This document shows positions 1 to 8,847 of a DNA stretch of 64,000 nucleotides, piece by piece. Location: positions 163,855 to 227,854 of the forward strand of contig NZ_LT556038.1 in NCBI RefSeq assembly GCF_900079775.1. Reading direction: 5' to 3'. Numbering within the stretch: position 1 is the first letter of the stretch; every line of letters starts with the position of its first letter. Made by a program: the position numbers and the translations under genes. The notes under the pieces are model-generated. The model had not been told where the DNA came from. It did not search any database and worked only from the letters and a program-made list of their open reading frames with translations. The DNA comes from Leyella lascolaii (GTDB lineage Bacteria > Bacteroidota > Bacteroidia > Bacteroidales > Bacteroidaceae).

Positions 1-2
1 CG

Positions 3-437
3 CGCGAATATCCGGTGAACACTGATGACGCGCGCAACCTTGTCATGGTGAGACTGCGCAAGACCGGTATAATAATACCTCGCGACCCGTCGCGCTACTA
101 TGCCGTGACGGCAACAGACCGCTACGGCAACGAGAGCAAACCGCTTCAGGAGAAACACACTGACTGCGACGCGACGCCAGCAAGACTGCCCGACGGACTA
201 CTCGAATGCGACGGAAAGCGGCTCAGCCTGCCAAAGAAGAGCAACGTACTCGACGCATCTTTTGTCACCATTGAGACGCTGCAGGGCGACATCGTAGCCA
301 CGCGGCAATACAAAGGCAATACTGCCGACGTGAGCCGTCTGCCTGAGGGGATGTATGTGCTCCGCTCTCTCGGGCGCAAAGGAGTGAGCCACAGACTGGG
401 ACATTTCATCATAAGGCGTCACGACGGCATGCGGTGA
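3..437 (+). CDS. C-terminal end of a secreted protein, possibly a family-10-like glycosidase (partial)
   Basis: An open frame enters from the left edge and stops at 435-437, so only about 144 C-terminal residues are visible. The GTG at 15 is internal to this frame and is not a convincing start. The segment YYAVTATDRYGNES resembles the fibronectin-III-like tail found in Bacteroidales GHL10/DUF187 glycosidases. The last 80 residues (SRLPEGMYVLRS then GHFIIRR) look like the beta-rich C-terminal sorting segment of exported Bacteroidetes proteins. The catalytic part lies outside the window, so the enzyme family is a guess from the tail; only a secreted multidomain protein is reasonably supported. 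Confidence 0.5.
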   Translation, partial: REYPVNTDDARNLVMVRLRKTGIIIPRDPSRYYAVTATDRYGNESKPLQEKHTDCDATPARLPDGLLECDGKRLSLPKKSNVLDASFVTIETLQGDIVATRQYKGNTADVSRLPEGMYVLRSLGRKGVSHRLGHFIIRRHDGMR

Positions 438-1074
438 GCGGTGCCCGTGCGTCAGCATCATCATCCTATAAGAAAGCCTCAACGCTTTATCATTACTGTT
501 TTCATCGCATCTGTGGAATGCCCGATAGCAGACGTTTTATTCATAATACAAATATACAATATGTATTACCAAAGGTGAATATTATACCAACGTCAACTTC
601 ACGAGAATGCCGCAGTGGCTCACAACAATCCGATTTGTAGCAAATTCCGGAGTTTTGAGCACATATGCCAACACCCTGTTACTCAGCCGTTTACACCCTA
701 CAGATTGTTTTCCTACACTTTGCCGTCCTCTCATAAAGCCCGTTTCGCAGTCCGGTAAAGCCTTTTCCGCACCACAAAACAGGCTTTGCCACACCACAAC
801 AACGCCTTTCCTGCAATGCAGGAAAGGCTCTTCCGTGCCGCGACAGTGTTTTTCATGAGCCGAAAATGAATATGAATACGTTTTACATACACATATCACT
901 GTTTCTCTGTCTCTCTTCTGATAATCTCAGCTGTCAATATTTTTTACTTTCATAAGTGCATAAAAATACTTGAAAGTACGCATAAGTGCAACCGTCGAAC
1001 TGTCGCGGACAGAGCATTATGCGAGAAAGACAATATCTTAACATTAAAGAAAATGTTTTGAAAAAAATAATCTG
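438..1074. other. Intergenic region with GC-rich palindromes, no gene seen
   Basis: No convincing reading frame is present. Around 745-860 the DNA holds short GC-rich inverted repeats, including GCCTTTCCTGCA and TGCAGGAAAGGC separated by one base. The same style of repeat recurs near 20.5, 37.6 and 52.6 kb. The stretch next to the repeat array is A+T rich. Confidence 0.6.
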
Positions 1075-1296
1075 TACCTTTGTATAAGATAAGCTGCGCT
1101 CGGGAAACTGAGAACAAGTTCTCTTTCCACTCACTGGCATTATCTTTGTATAAGATAAGCTGCGTTCGGGAAACTGAGAACAAGTTCTCTTTCCACTCAC
1201 TGGCACTATCTTTGTATAAGATAGGCTGCACTCGGGAATTTGAAAGCAAGCTTTCATTCCGCTCGTTTGCACTATCTTTGTAAAAGATAAGCGACG
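1075..1296 (+). repeat. Tandem 66-bp promoter-bearing repeat array A
   Basis: TAnnTTTG boxes start at 1075, 1141, 1207 and 1273, exactly 66 bp apart. Each is followed by (T/A)AAGATA, giving an inverted repeat with TATCTT, and, in the first three units, by a hairpin around a central AA. Hairpin arms change together: GAGAAC/GTTCTC in units 1 and 2 and GAAAGC/GCTTTC in unit 3. Each box could serve as a -7 element for the downstream phosphoesterase gene. Because 66 is a multiple of 3, the array also leaves long spurious frames on both strands. Confidence 0.85.
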
Positions 1297-1421
1297 CGCG
1301 GGAAAGAAAGGGAAAGTGGCACATCCACACCATGTCACCAAGCATGTGCCGGTAAAACGTGCAGGAGACCGCCATCATGTTTTCCCGAAACAGAAAAGAA
1401 CACACATAAAAACATAAGGAT

Positions 1422-2936
1422 ATGAAAGAGAAACTGCTGTTATACCTTTTCCTGACTGTGGGACTCATGAGCATGAAAGCCGGAGACACCACCTCAGTGT
1501 CCATCACCGGATACGTGAAAGACGAGGCAGGACGTGGCATAAAGGGCGTAGTGGTGAACAACGGCATCAACTTCACCACAACAGACAGAAAAGGGGCATG
1601 GACCCTGCCGACAGACACACTCGCATGCAGATTCATCAGCATAAGCACACCGTCCGGATACGCGCTTCCGGCTGCAAACGGACTGGCACACGGTTTTTAT
1701 AAAGACGTGCGGGCGGCTATGAGTGATGAGCAGAACGTGTTCGTGTTGCACCGGCGCGAAAAACCCGCGACGCGCTTCCACTACATCGCCATATCCGATC
1801 CGCAAGTACGGACTCACGACGACATGAAACGCTGGACGACCGAGACGATGAGGGACATCATGCACAGCGCTGACTCGCTAAGGCGAACAGGAGAGGTTGT
1901 GGCGGTGACGCTGGGCGACCTCGTATTCGACAACATGACCTTTCTCAGCAAGTTCGCCACGACCATGCTCAACGACCGGATGACCGTTTTCCAATGCATC
2001 GGCAACCACGACTTCAACAAGGCGTATGCCGGAGCGGCAAACATGCAGCCCGGGGCGACGCGCTATGCCGAACAGAACTTCTGCCGGCAGTTCGGACCAC
2101 TCAACTATTCGTTCAACATAGGCAAGGCTCATGTGGTGACAATAAACAATATCAGCTACAGAGGAAGCCACAAATATGAGGAGACTATCATGCCTGCCGA
2201 CATGGAATGGCTGAAGAAAGACCTCAGCTACGTGCCCGACAGCGCGCTCATCCTGATAAACATGCACGCTCCGGCATGGAACACCAACGAGAAGCAGGAC
2301 AACATAACAAATGCCGAAGAGCTGAAGGAGGTGCTTGCCGGACGCAACGTGCACGTGTTCTGCGGGCACACTCATTTCTACGAGAACGTGGAGGTGACCG
2401 AACTACTCTACCAGCACAACATCGGAGCCGCGTGCGGAGCATGGTGGACAAGCAACATGAACCGCTGCGGAGCACCCAACGGCTATCTGATAGCCGACAT
2501 CAGCGGGACAGCCATAAAATGGAGCTACAAGGCGACAAACCGCCCGACTGATTACCAGATGCGGCTTTACAAGCCAGGCGAGTTCCGCACGCAGAGCAAA
2601 TATGTCGTTGCCAACATATGGGACTGGGACCCTCATTGCCGCGTGGCATGGTATCAGGACGGCAAGTACATGGGGCGCATGGAACAGACCAGCGACGACG
2701 ATGAGATGTTCATGCGCACAAAACCTCTGCCCGCACAGATGTGCAAGACGGGACACCTCTTCAGGGCAAAGCCCAACGGAAGATACAAGACCATAAAGGT
2801 GGTCTTCACCAACCGGTTCGGCAGGAAATACTCACAGACCATCGTGAACGAGGGAAGGCGTCCGGCTATAACCGACTATGACATAAAACAGAAAAAGCCG
2901 GTCAACGCAGGGACACGTCCGTATAAGAAGTATTAA
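1422..2936 (+). CDS. Exported calcineurin-like metallophosphoesterase
   Basis: A 504-residue protein with an N-terminal signal peptide, then a carboxypeptidase-regulatory-like beta domain (about 25-110) with the pattern VTGYVKDEAGRGIKGVVV, the calcineurin-fold catalytic domain (about 115-340), and a C-terminal beta domain (about 350-495). This is the MetallophosN-Metallophos-MetallophosC architecture common in Bacteroidetes. Metal ligands are visible: ISDPQ near 124, GDLVFDN near 164, GNHDFN near 193 and GHTHF near 315. It probably hydrolyses phosphoesters in the periplasm or on the surface; the substrate cannot be read from sequence. It is a single gene behind repeat array A. The start is the ATG after AAGGAT, which keeps the signal peptide intact. 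Confidence 0.92.
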   Translation: MKEKLLLYLFLTVGLMSMKAGDTTSVSITGYVKDEAGRGIKGVVVNNGINFTTTDRKGAWTLPTDTLACRFISISTPSGYALPAANGLAHGFYKDVRAAMSDEQNVFVLHRREKPATRFHYIAISDPQVRTHDDMKRWTTETMRDIMHSADSLRRTGEVVAVTLGDLVFDNMTFLSKFATTMLNDRMTVFQCIGNHDFNKAYAGAANMQPGATRYAEQNFCRQFGPLNYSFNIGKAHVVTINNISYRGSHKYEETIMPADMEWLKKDLSYVPDSALILINMHAPAWNTNEKQDNITNAEELKEVLAGRNVHVFCGHTHFYENVEVTELLYQHNIGAACGAWWTSNMNRCGAPNGYLIADISGTAIKWSYKATNRPTDYQMRLYKPGEFRTQSKYVVANIWDWDPHCRVAWYQDGKYMGRMEQTSDDDEMFMRTKPLPAQMCKTGHLFRAKPNGRYKTIKVVFTNRFGRKYSQTIVNEGRRPAITDYDIKQKKPVNAGTRPYKKY

Positions 2937-2939
2937 ACC

Positions 2940-3075
2940 CAAATCGGTCATTAGAATGCTGATTGTACATTTAAGGTTTATTGTCAGCTCTTCATCCTTC
3001 TTCCGTGCTGCTGCTGTCAGCCGGATTGTATTAAGCTTTATCAAAGATGTAGCGGACTACATCAATAAAAAGCTG
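2940..3075. repeat. Copy of a dispersed intergenic foldback repeat
   Basis: It begins three bases after the phosphoesterase stop with AAATCGGTCATTAGAA and contains TCATCCTTCTTCCGTGCTG followed by an AAGCTTTATCAAAGATGTAGC-like stretch. Related sequence occurs at 20783-20970, 22320-22425, 33590-33660 and, for the AATCGGTC end, 41941-42130. It appears non-coding. Confidence 0.7.
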
Positions 3076-3690
3076 TCACTGGATTCTACGTACTACGTAA
3101 TGACACATCCTATCCACTTTCAATACTTCACGATAACGATTCCACGTCATTGAATCAACATCAGCTTTATGTTTCTCATATAATATATTAAATTCCTCCT
3201 CTGCTTCCTTGTCCATATGCATATAATGTTTTATAATGATAAGAAACATTTTCATATGCGGATTCCCTTTGGCACTCTTCATCAATAAGGATTCCATATT
3301 CAAAATCCTGCGGTAGTAACCGTCAGCCTTAATACTGTCACCAATACCGTCATAAGTCTTACCCACATTAAACAGAACACTGGCAATTTCCTCGACATTG
3401 TCTGTTATATGCAGATATCTCTCATAAGTTCTGATAGCTTCCATCTTCCTATTCAGATTAATCAGACAATTTGCCTTGTTAAAGTAAGGAGTAATCAAAG
3501 TGGAATCGGTAGCTATAGCCTTGTCTAACAATTCAAGAGCCATCTCCAGTGTGTCCGGAACTAAAGTCATCATCAGTTCCACTCCCTTGTCGTTAAGCTC
3601 TATCGCCCGCTGACGTTTGTCTTTACATCCTCATGCCAGAACGATGACAAAGACAATGGGTAGGAGGCATTTGATTATATCAGTTTTCAT
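3076..3690 (-). pseudogene. TPR lipoprotein gene interrupted by an in-frame TGA in its signal peptide
   Basis: From the ATG at 3690 the frame reads a signal peptide (MKTDIIKCLLPIVFVIVLA), then TGA at 3633-3631, then GCKDKRQRAIELNDKGVEL and an uninterrupted TPR-like protein to 3076. The TGA is codon 20, just before the Gly-Cys of what would be the lipobox; TGG, TGC or TGT there would restore a normal lipoprotein. The downstream part is rich in tetratricopeptide features (AIATDSTLITPYFNKANCL, EEIASVLFNVGKTYDGIGD). A GTG at 3582 could start a shorter cytosolic product, but nothing nearby supports it. The options are a recent null mutation, an assembly error or readthrough. Function unknown. Confidence 0.75.
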
Positions 3691-3781
3691 CATATAAATT
3701 TAAATTTACAACATTTTACAATGCAGTCACAAGAAGCCTTTTCAGCACAGGCTCAGTGAAGAATGATTACAGGAAATGTCA

Positions 3782-6700
3782 TTATTGGGAGTCTATCTCG
3801 CGCAATACCGCCACGGCATCACCCACAGTCCTTACGCCAGTGACAATCATTATGTGCTTGCCTGAGATTTCTTTCAGATTGCAGCGTCGCGGATTGCCTG
3901 CAATGTAACGCAGCACCTTGTCGAAAGCCCGGCTCTTGTAGTAGGCGCTTGACGTGTTGGAGACAAACTGCATACGCATGCTGTCCTGCTTCAGTATGAG
4001 CTTCTCACATCCGAGGCGTTTGCCGAGACGCCTCAGCGGCACCACATGCAGGAGTTCCTCTCCCTCATGCGGCACAGGACCGAAACGGTCGATGAGTCTC
4101 TTCCGGTAGTCGTCCAGCTCGCGGTCGTCGGCGATGTTGTCCAGCTCGCGGTAGAGAAGCATGCGCTCGCTGCTGCCCGGTACGTAGGTGTCGGGGAAAT
4201 ACATCTCAAGGTCGCTCTCCACGGCGCAGTCCTCCACAAAGTCGTCACCGGTGAGCTGTCTGCCTCCGGCAATCTCCTCGGCATACATGTCGGCGAACTC
4301 GTCGTTCTTCAGTTCGGTGACCGCCTGATTGAGAATCTTCTGATAGGTCTCATAGCCGAGGTCTTCCATAAATCCGCTCTGCTCGGCTCCAAGCAGATTG
4401 CCAGCACCGCGTATGTCAAGGTCCTGCATGGCAAGATTGAATCCGCTGCCGAGGTCGGAGAATGTCTCGAGAGCCTCAAGTCGGCGGCGCGCCTCCGGTG
4501 TGAGCACCGACTTGGGAGGCGCGAGCAGGTAGCAGAACGCCTTGCGGTTGGAGCGTCCCACCCTGCCCCGCATCTGGTGAAGGTCTGACAAACCGAAGCG
4601 GTGGGCGTCGTTTATTATTATCGTGTTGGCATTGGATATGTCGATGCCGTTCTCCACGATTGTGGTGGAGAGCAGCACGTCGTAGTCGTAGTTCATGAAT
4701 CCCATGAGAATCTTCTCCAGCTCGTCGGGGTTCATCTGTCCGTGTCCTATCGCCACACGTGCGTCAGGCACATATTTGTGTATGAGGTTTGCAATCTCCG
4801 GCAGGTTTGATATGCGGTCGTTGACGAAATAAACCTGTCCGTTGCGGCTCATCTCGAAGTTTATGGCGTCGGCTATTATCTCATGCCCGTAAGTGGCAAG
4901 CTCTGTCTGTATGGGATAACGGTTGGGAGGCGGTGTGCGCATGATGCTCATGTCGCGCGCTCCCATGAGCGAGAACTGCAGGGTGCGCGGAATGGGTGTG
5001 GCAGACATCGTGAGCGTGTCCACATTGGTCTTGAGCTTGCGCAGCTTCTCCTTGGTAGACACTCCGAACTTCTGTTCCTCATCTATGATAAGCAGTCCGA
5101 GGTCGTGCCACTCCACCGATTTGCCTATAAGCTTGTGTGTTCCCACAAGTATGTCTATCTTTCCAGCCTTCAGGTCTTCTGTCACCTGACGTGTCTGTTT
5201 TGCCGAACGCGCACGCGAGAGATAGTCAACGCGCACAGGAAGCCCTTGCAGGCGGTCGCGGAAGGTCTGATAATGCTGGAAAGCCAGAACCGTGGTAGGC
5301 ACGAGCACTGCCACCTGCTTGCTGTCGCATGCCGCCTTGAAAGCGGCGCGCACTGCCACCTCTGTCTTGCCGAAACCTACATCTCCGCACACCAGACGGT
5401 CCATGGGACGCGGACTCTCCATGTCTGCCTTTACCTCCTGCGTCGCCTTTATCTGGTCGGGAGTGTCCTCATACAGGAAACTTGCCTCAAGCTCATGCTG
5501 CATGAACGTGTCAGGACTGAACGCAAAGCCTTTCTCATGACGGCGTTTGGCATAGAGCTTTATCAGATCGCGCGCTATGTCTTTTATGCGTTTCTTGGTA
5601 CGTTCTTTCAGACGTTCCCACGCTCCGGTGCCGAGTGTGCTCAGGCGTGGAGGGTCTCCGGCTCCGTTGCGACGGTATTTTGATATTTTGTAAAGCGAGT
5701 GTATAGACACATCCACAATGTCGCCGCGCTGATAGATGATGCGTATTGCCTCCTTGTATGTGTCTCCGGCAGGCACTCTGACAAGTCCACCGAACTTGCC
5801 TATGCCGAAGTCCACATGCACGATGAAGTCGCCCGGCTCCATTTCCTGAAGCTCTTTCATAGTGAGAGCCATCTTGCCGGAGCGCGCCGTGTCGCTGCGC
5901 AGGCTGTACTTGTGGAAGCGGTCGAATATCTGATGGTCGGTGAAGAAGCATGCGCGCAGGTCGTTGTCGGCGAAGCCCTCGTGCAGTGTCCTGTCCACCG
6001 GTTCGAACTTTATGTCATAGTCACGCGCCTTTATCTCGTCGCTGTCGAAGATGTCGCGCAGACGCTTTGTCTGTTTCTCGCTGTCGGCAAGGATATAGAG
6101 CTTGTAGCCCATAAGGCGGTAGTCTTCGAGCGAACGTGTGAGAAGATCGAAGTTTTTGTGGAAAAGCGGTTGCGGAGTGATGTTGAACGAGATGGTGGCA
6201 TCAGGCGTGCCCGTGGCGTTATGGCCTATCTCTATGCGGCGGAAGGATGACATCTCCTCTGAGAAACGCGTACCGCTGACAAGCTGGTTGTCGCGACGCA
6301 TGTCGCGCATTATCTCAGCCTGCTCAGCCTCGGTGGCTCCCTCAAGCCGCTCGGTTATTGCCTGAGACGAGAAGCCCTCCTGATATATACGCCCGACAGT
6401 CTCGCGCAGATAAAGCATATCCTTAACGACAAGAAGCGTGTCGGGGGGAAGAAACGAGGTGAAAGGCATTTTTTCGTCTGCCGTGCGTGTCAGTTCGGGC
6501 ACAATCTCTACGGTGTCGCGTCTGTCGCGCGACAGCTGGTCCTGCACTTCAAACGTGCGTATTGTTTCTATCTCATTGCCGAAGAAATCTATACGGAAGG
6601 GCCATTCAGAACTGAAGGAATAGACATCCATTATGCTGCCGCGCACGGCGAACTGTCCCGGCTCATAGACATAATCGACTTCAGAAAAGCCGAACTCACG

Positions 6701-7195
6701 CAGCATTCGCTGTATCTCGACAAGGTCGACGGTCTGTCCGGCTGTAAGAGTAAGCGTGCGCTCGTCGAGCCGTGTCTTGGAGACCACAAGCTCGCTCACG
6801 GCTTCCGGACAGCTGACGATGTATAACGAAGTCCTCTTCCCTTCCTTCCGGCGCGACAGACGGCTGAGCACCTCAGTGCGCAATATCTCGTTTGCAGCGT
6901 CGCGCTGACCGTATTTCACCGCACGCCTATAGGAGGACGGAAAGAAAAGCACGTCGTCCTGCCCCACTATCTGCGTAAGGTCATGATAGAAATAGCCTGC
7001 CTCGTCAGCATCCTGAAGGATGAACACTACTGTCTTGCGGAGTTTCTCTGCAATGGCTGAAAACAAAACGGGAGCAGCCGAAGCCGAAAGTCCCTGTAGG
7101 AAAAGCGTACGTACAGAGTCGCCCGACAAAGCCTGAAGCACGGCACCGCACTGCGGCAATGCGCCGTATACTGACTTTATATCGTTTATCTTCAT
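3782..7195 (-). CDS. mfd: Transcription-repair coupling factor Mfd
   Basis: A 1137-residue protein of normal length for Mfd, the ATP-dependent translocase that removes RNA polymerase stalled at DNA lesions and recruits UvrA. Order of parts: UvrB-homology region (1-330) with GSIMDVYSF; RNA-polymerase-interacting CarD-like domain near 450 (GDFIVHVDFGIGKFGG); helicase with Walker A GDVGFGKTE near 603 and Walker B DEEQ near 703; SATPIPRTL motif; C-terminal TRCF domain (950-1120). It overlaps the upstream mannosyltransferase by one base (TAATG), so the two are co-transcribed and probably translationally coupled. Confidence 0.98.
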   Translation of the reverse strand: MKINDIKSVYGALPQCGAVLQALSGDSVRTLFLQGLSASAAPVLFSAIAEKLRKTVVFILQDADEAGYFYHDLTQIVGQDDVLFFPSSYRRAVKYGQRDAANEILRTEVLSRLSRRKEGKRTSLYIVSCPEAVSELVVSKTRLDERTLTLTAGQTVDLVEIQRMLREFGFSEVDYVYEPGQFAVRGSIMDVYSFSSEWPFRIDFFGNEIETIRTFEVQDQLSRDRRDTVEIVPELTRTADEKMPFTSFLPPDTLLVVKDMLYLRETVGRIYQEGFSSQAITERLEGATEAEQAEIMRDMRRDNQLVSGTRFSEEMSSFRRIEIGHNATGTPDATISFNITPQPLFHKNFDLLTRSLEDYRLMGYKLYILADSEKQTKRLRDIFDSDEIKARDYDIKFEPVDRTLHEGFADNDLRACFFTDHQIFDRFHKYSLRSDTARSGKMALTMKELQEMEPGDFIVHVDFGIGKFGGLVRVPAGDTYKEAIRIIYQRGDIVDVSIHSLYKISKYRRNGAGDPPRLSTLGTGAWERLKERTKKRIKDIARDLIKLYAKRRHEKGFAFSPDTFMQHELEASFLYEDTPDQIKATQEVKADMESPRPMDRLVCGDVGFGKTEVAVRAAFKAACDSKQVAVLVPTTVLAFQHYQTFRDRLQGLPVRVDYLSRARSAKQTRQVTEDLKAGKIDILVGTHKLIGKSVEWHDLGLLIIDEEQKFGVSTKEKLRKLKTNVDTLTMSATPIPRTLQFSLMGARDMSIMRTPPPNRYPIQTELATYGHEIIADAINFEMSRNGQVYFVNDRISNLPEIANLIHKYVPDARVAIGHGQMNPDELEKILMGFMNYDYDVLLSTTIVENGIDISNANTIIINDAHRFGLSDLHQMRGRVGRSNRKAFCYLLAPPKSVLTPEARRRLEALETFSDLGSGFNLAMQDLDIRGAGNLLGAEQSGFMEDLGYETYQKILNQAVTELKNDEFADMYAEEIAGGRQLTGDDFVEDCAVESDLEMYFPDTYVPGSSERMLLYRELDNIADDRELDDYRKRLIDRFGPVPHEGEELLHVVPLRRLGKRLGCEKLILKQDSMRMQFVSNTSSAYYKSRAFDKVLRYIAGNPRRCNLKEISGKHIMIVTGVRTVGDAVAVLREIDSQ

Positions 7196-7944
7196 TATTC
7201 TGCTATCTTCGGATATTTTCTAAACCAGCCGTCCCAGCGCAGACGCATCACGCCGAAGAAAGCCTCGCCGAAGATTCCTCCGCTCATCTTGCTCGTCCCC
7301 TCACGGCGATTCACAAAAACGACCGGCACCTCTTTTATCCTGAAACCTATCTTATACGCCGTATATTTCATCTCTATCTGAAATCCGTATCCCTTGAAGC
7401 GCACCTCATCGAGCGGTATTGTCTGGAGCACACGACGGCGGTAGCACTTGAAGCCTGCTGTGGTGTCGTGCACCTTGAAACCTGTGACGAAACGCACATA
7501 GCGTGACGCGAAATAGCTCATGAGCACACGGCTTATAGGCCAGTTAACGACATTGACACCGCTAACGTAGCGCGAGCCGATGGCAAGATCGTAGCCCTCA
7601 TCGTGGCACGCGGCATAAAGGCGCGGCAAATCGGCAGGGTCATGGCTGAAATCGGCATCCATCTCAAAGATGTATTCGTAGTCGTGACGCAGTGCCCATT
7701 TGAATCCTGTGATATAAGCAGTGCCCAGTCCGAGCTTTCCGGAACGCTCAATGATGAAAAGGCGGTCGGAAAACTCTCCATCCATAAGCCGCCTGACGAT
7801 TGTCCCAGTGCCGTCCGGACTGCCGTCATCTATAACAAGTATATGGAAGAATTTCTCAAGAGCGGATATCGCCCTGATTATTTTCTCGATGTTCTCTTTC
7901 TCGTTGTATGTAGGTATAATTATTACACTGTCACTGTGACTCAT
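7195..7944 (-). CDS. Polyprenyl-phosphate mannosyltransferase (GT2, DPM1-like)
   Basis: A 249-residue GT-A fold enzyme with IIPTYNEKENIEKI at the N-terminus, DDGSPDGTG, and the metal/substrate motif EMDADFSHDP. This matches dolichyl/polyprenyl-phosphate mannose synthases of the short soluble type without C-terminal membrane helices. It would transfer mannose (or a related hexose) from a nucleotide sugar to a polyprenyl phosphate on the cytoplasmic face of the inner membrane. The sugar cannot be decided from sequence. It is first in a two-gene unit with mfd. The start follows a TAAGTTTG box about 25 bp upstream. Confidence 0.93.
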   Translation of the reverse strand: MSHSDSVIIIPTYNEKENIEKIIRAISALEKFFHILVIDDGSPDGTGTIVRRLMDGEFSDRLFIIERSGKLGLGTAYITGFKWALRHDYEYIFEMDADFSHDPADLPRLYAACHDEGYDLAIGSRYVSGVNVVNWPISRVLMSYFASRYVRFVTGFKVHDTTAGFKCYRRRVLQTIPLDEVRFKGYGFQIEMKYTAYKIGFRIKEVPVVFVNRREGTSKMSGGIFGEAFFGVMRLRWDGWFRKYPKIAE

Positions 7945-7969
7945 CCTAATATCCTTCTTGTTGACACTG

Positions 7970-7977
7970 CAAACTTA
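7970..7977 (-). promoter_or_regulatory. -7 box (TAAGTTTG) for the mannosyltransferase-mfd unit
   Basis: On the minus strand TAAGTTTGCAG sits about 25 bp before the ATG at 7944 and fits the Bacteroidetes TAnnTTTG consensus. No clear -33 box. Confidence 0.6.
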
Positions 7978-8073
7978 CACAAAAAAAACCATAGTATGTG
8001 GCTGTAGCGTCATAAAATAAGTTTATATTATGAAATAAACTGTGCGTCACCAAGGCTTTTACCGCCAGTCGGG

Positions 8074-8832
8074 TCACTGATCAGGATTCTCCACCGTGCC
8101 CTGATACTCCGGCACAAGCCCTGACATCACGGCATCATAGCTTGTCTCTTCCGCGTGGCGTATGTTTTCCGGTCCCTGCCCCATCGGCATGATTGGTTTA
8201 TGAATGGTCAGACGCAAGGAATGGCGGCAGACCCATTTCATGTCTCGGGTGCGGGGCATGACGTTGAACGAACCGTTGATGGTGAGAGGCACGACAGGCA
8301 GCTGCAGCTCATCGGCAAGCATGAACGCACCACGGCGGAACACGCCCATATGACCGGTGAACGTGCGCGCTCCTTCCGGAAATACAACGAGCGACATGCC
8401 GTCCTTAAGAGTGTCGCGCGCCTTGTCGTAGGTCTCGCGTATCTTGCTCGGACCGCGTTTGTCCACAAATATGTGGTGGGCAGCCTCGCACGCCTTTCCT
8501 ACAAACGGAACGCTGCGCAACTGGCGTTTCATCATCCACTTGAAATTGCGTCCGAGGAATCCGTAAATGAGAAAGATGTCAAACGCTCCCTGATGATTGG
8601 AAACGAACACATAAGAACTGTTCTTGTCGAGATTCTCACGCCCTTCCACCTTAACCGGAAGAAGCAAGATGCGGACAATGAACCACGACCACCACTTTCC
8701 GGGATAATAGCCCCAGAAATGTCCGTTACCGACATGACATCCTATAATCACCGTAACGGCAGTAAGCACTGTAAGAACTGCGATAAGGGGAAGTGCGACG
8801 CACAGCTGATAGACTCGATATAAATACTTCAT
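8074..8832 (-). CDS. plsC: 1-acyl-sn-glycerol-3-phosphate acyltransferase (PlsC family)
   Basis: A 252-residue membrane-anchored acyltransferase. An N-terminal hydrophobic segment (about 10-35) is followed by the catalytic NHx4D motif at residues 79-85 (SNHQGAFDIF), the FVDKRG block, the FPEGART block near 152 and VVPLTING. It acylates lysophosphatidic acid to phosphatidic acid in phospholipid synthesis. It is the last gene of the five-gene minus-strand operon, 15 bp after the phosphoesterase. Confidence 0.94.
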   Translation of the reverse strand: MKYLYRVYQLCVALPLIAVLTVLTAVTVIIGCHVGNGHFWGYYPGKWWSWFIVRILLLPVKVEGRENLDKNSSYVFVSNHQGAFDIFLIYGFLGRNFKWMMKRQLRSVPFVGKACEAAHHIFVDKRGPSKIRETYDKARDTLKDGMSLVVFPEGARTFTGHMGVFRRGAFMLADELQLPVVPLTINGSFNVMPRTRDMKWVCRHSLRLTIHKPIMPMGQGPENIRHAEETSYDAVMSGLVPEYQGTVENPDQ

Positions 8833-8847
8833 GTATGACTTTATTGT

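Noticed and set aside
1075..1296. CRISPR array
   Set aside because: The 66-bp units are repeated throughout and contain no unique spacers between short repeats.
934..1648. Long minus-strand frames across repeat array A with 22-residue repeats
   Set aside because: They arise because the 66-bp repeat keeps the frame open; they also run antisense to the phosphoesterase gene and show no family features.
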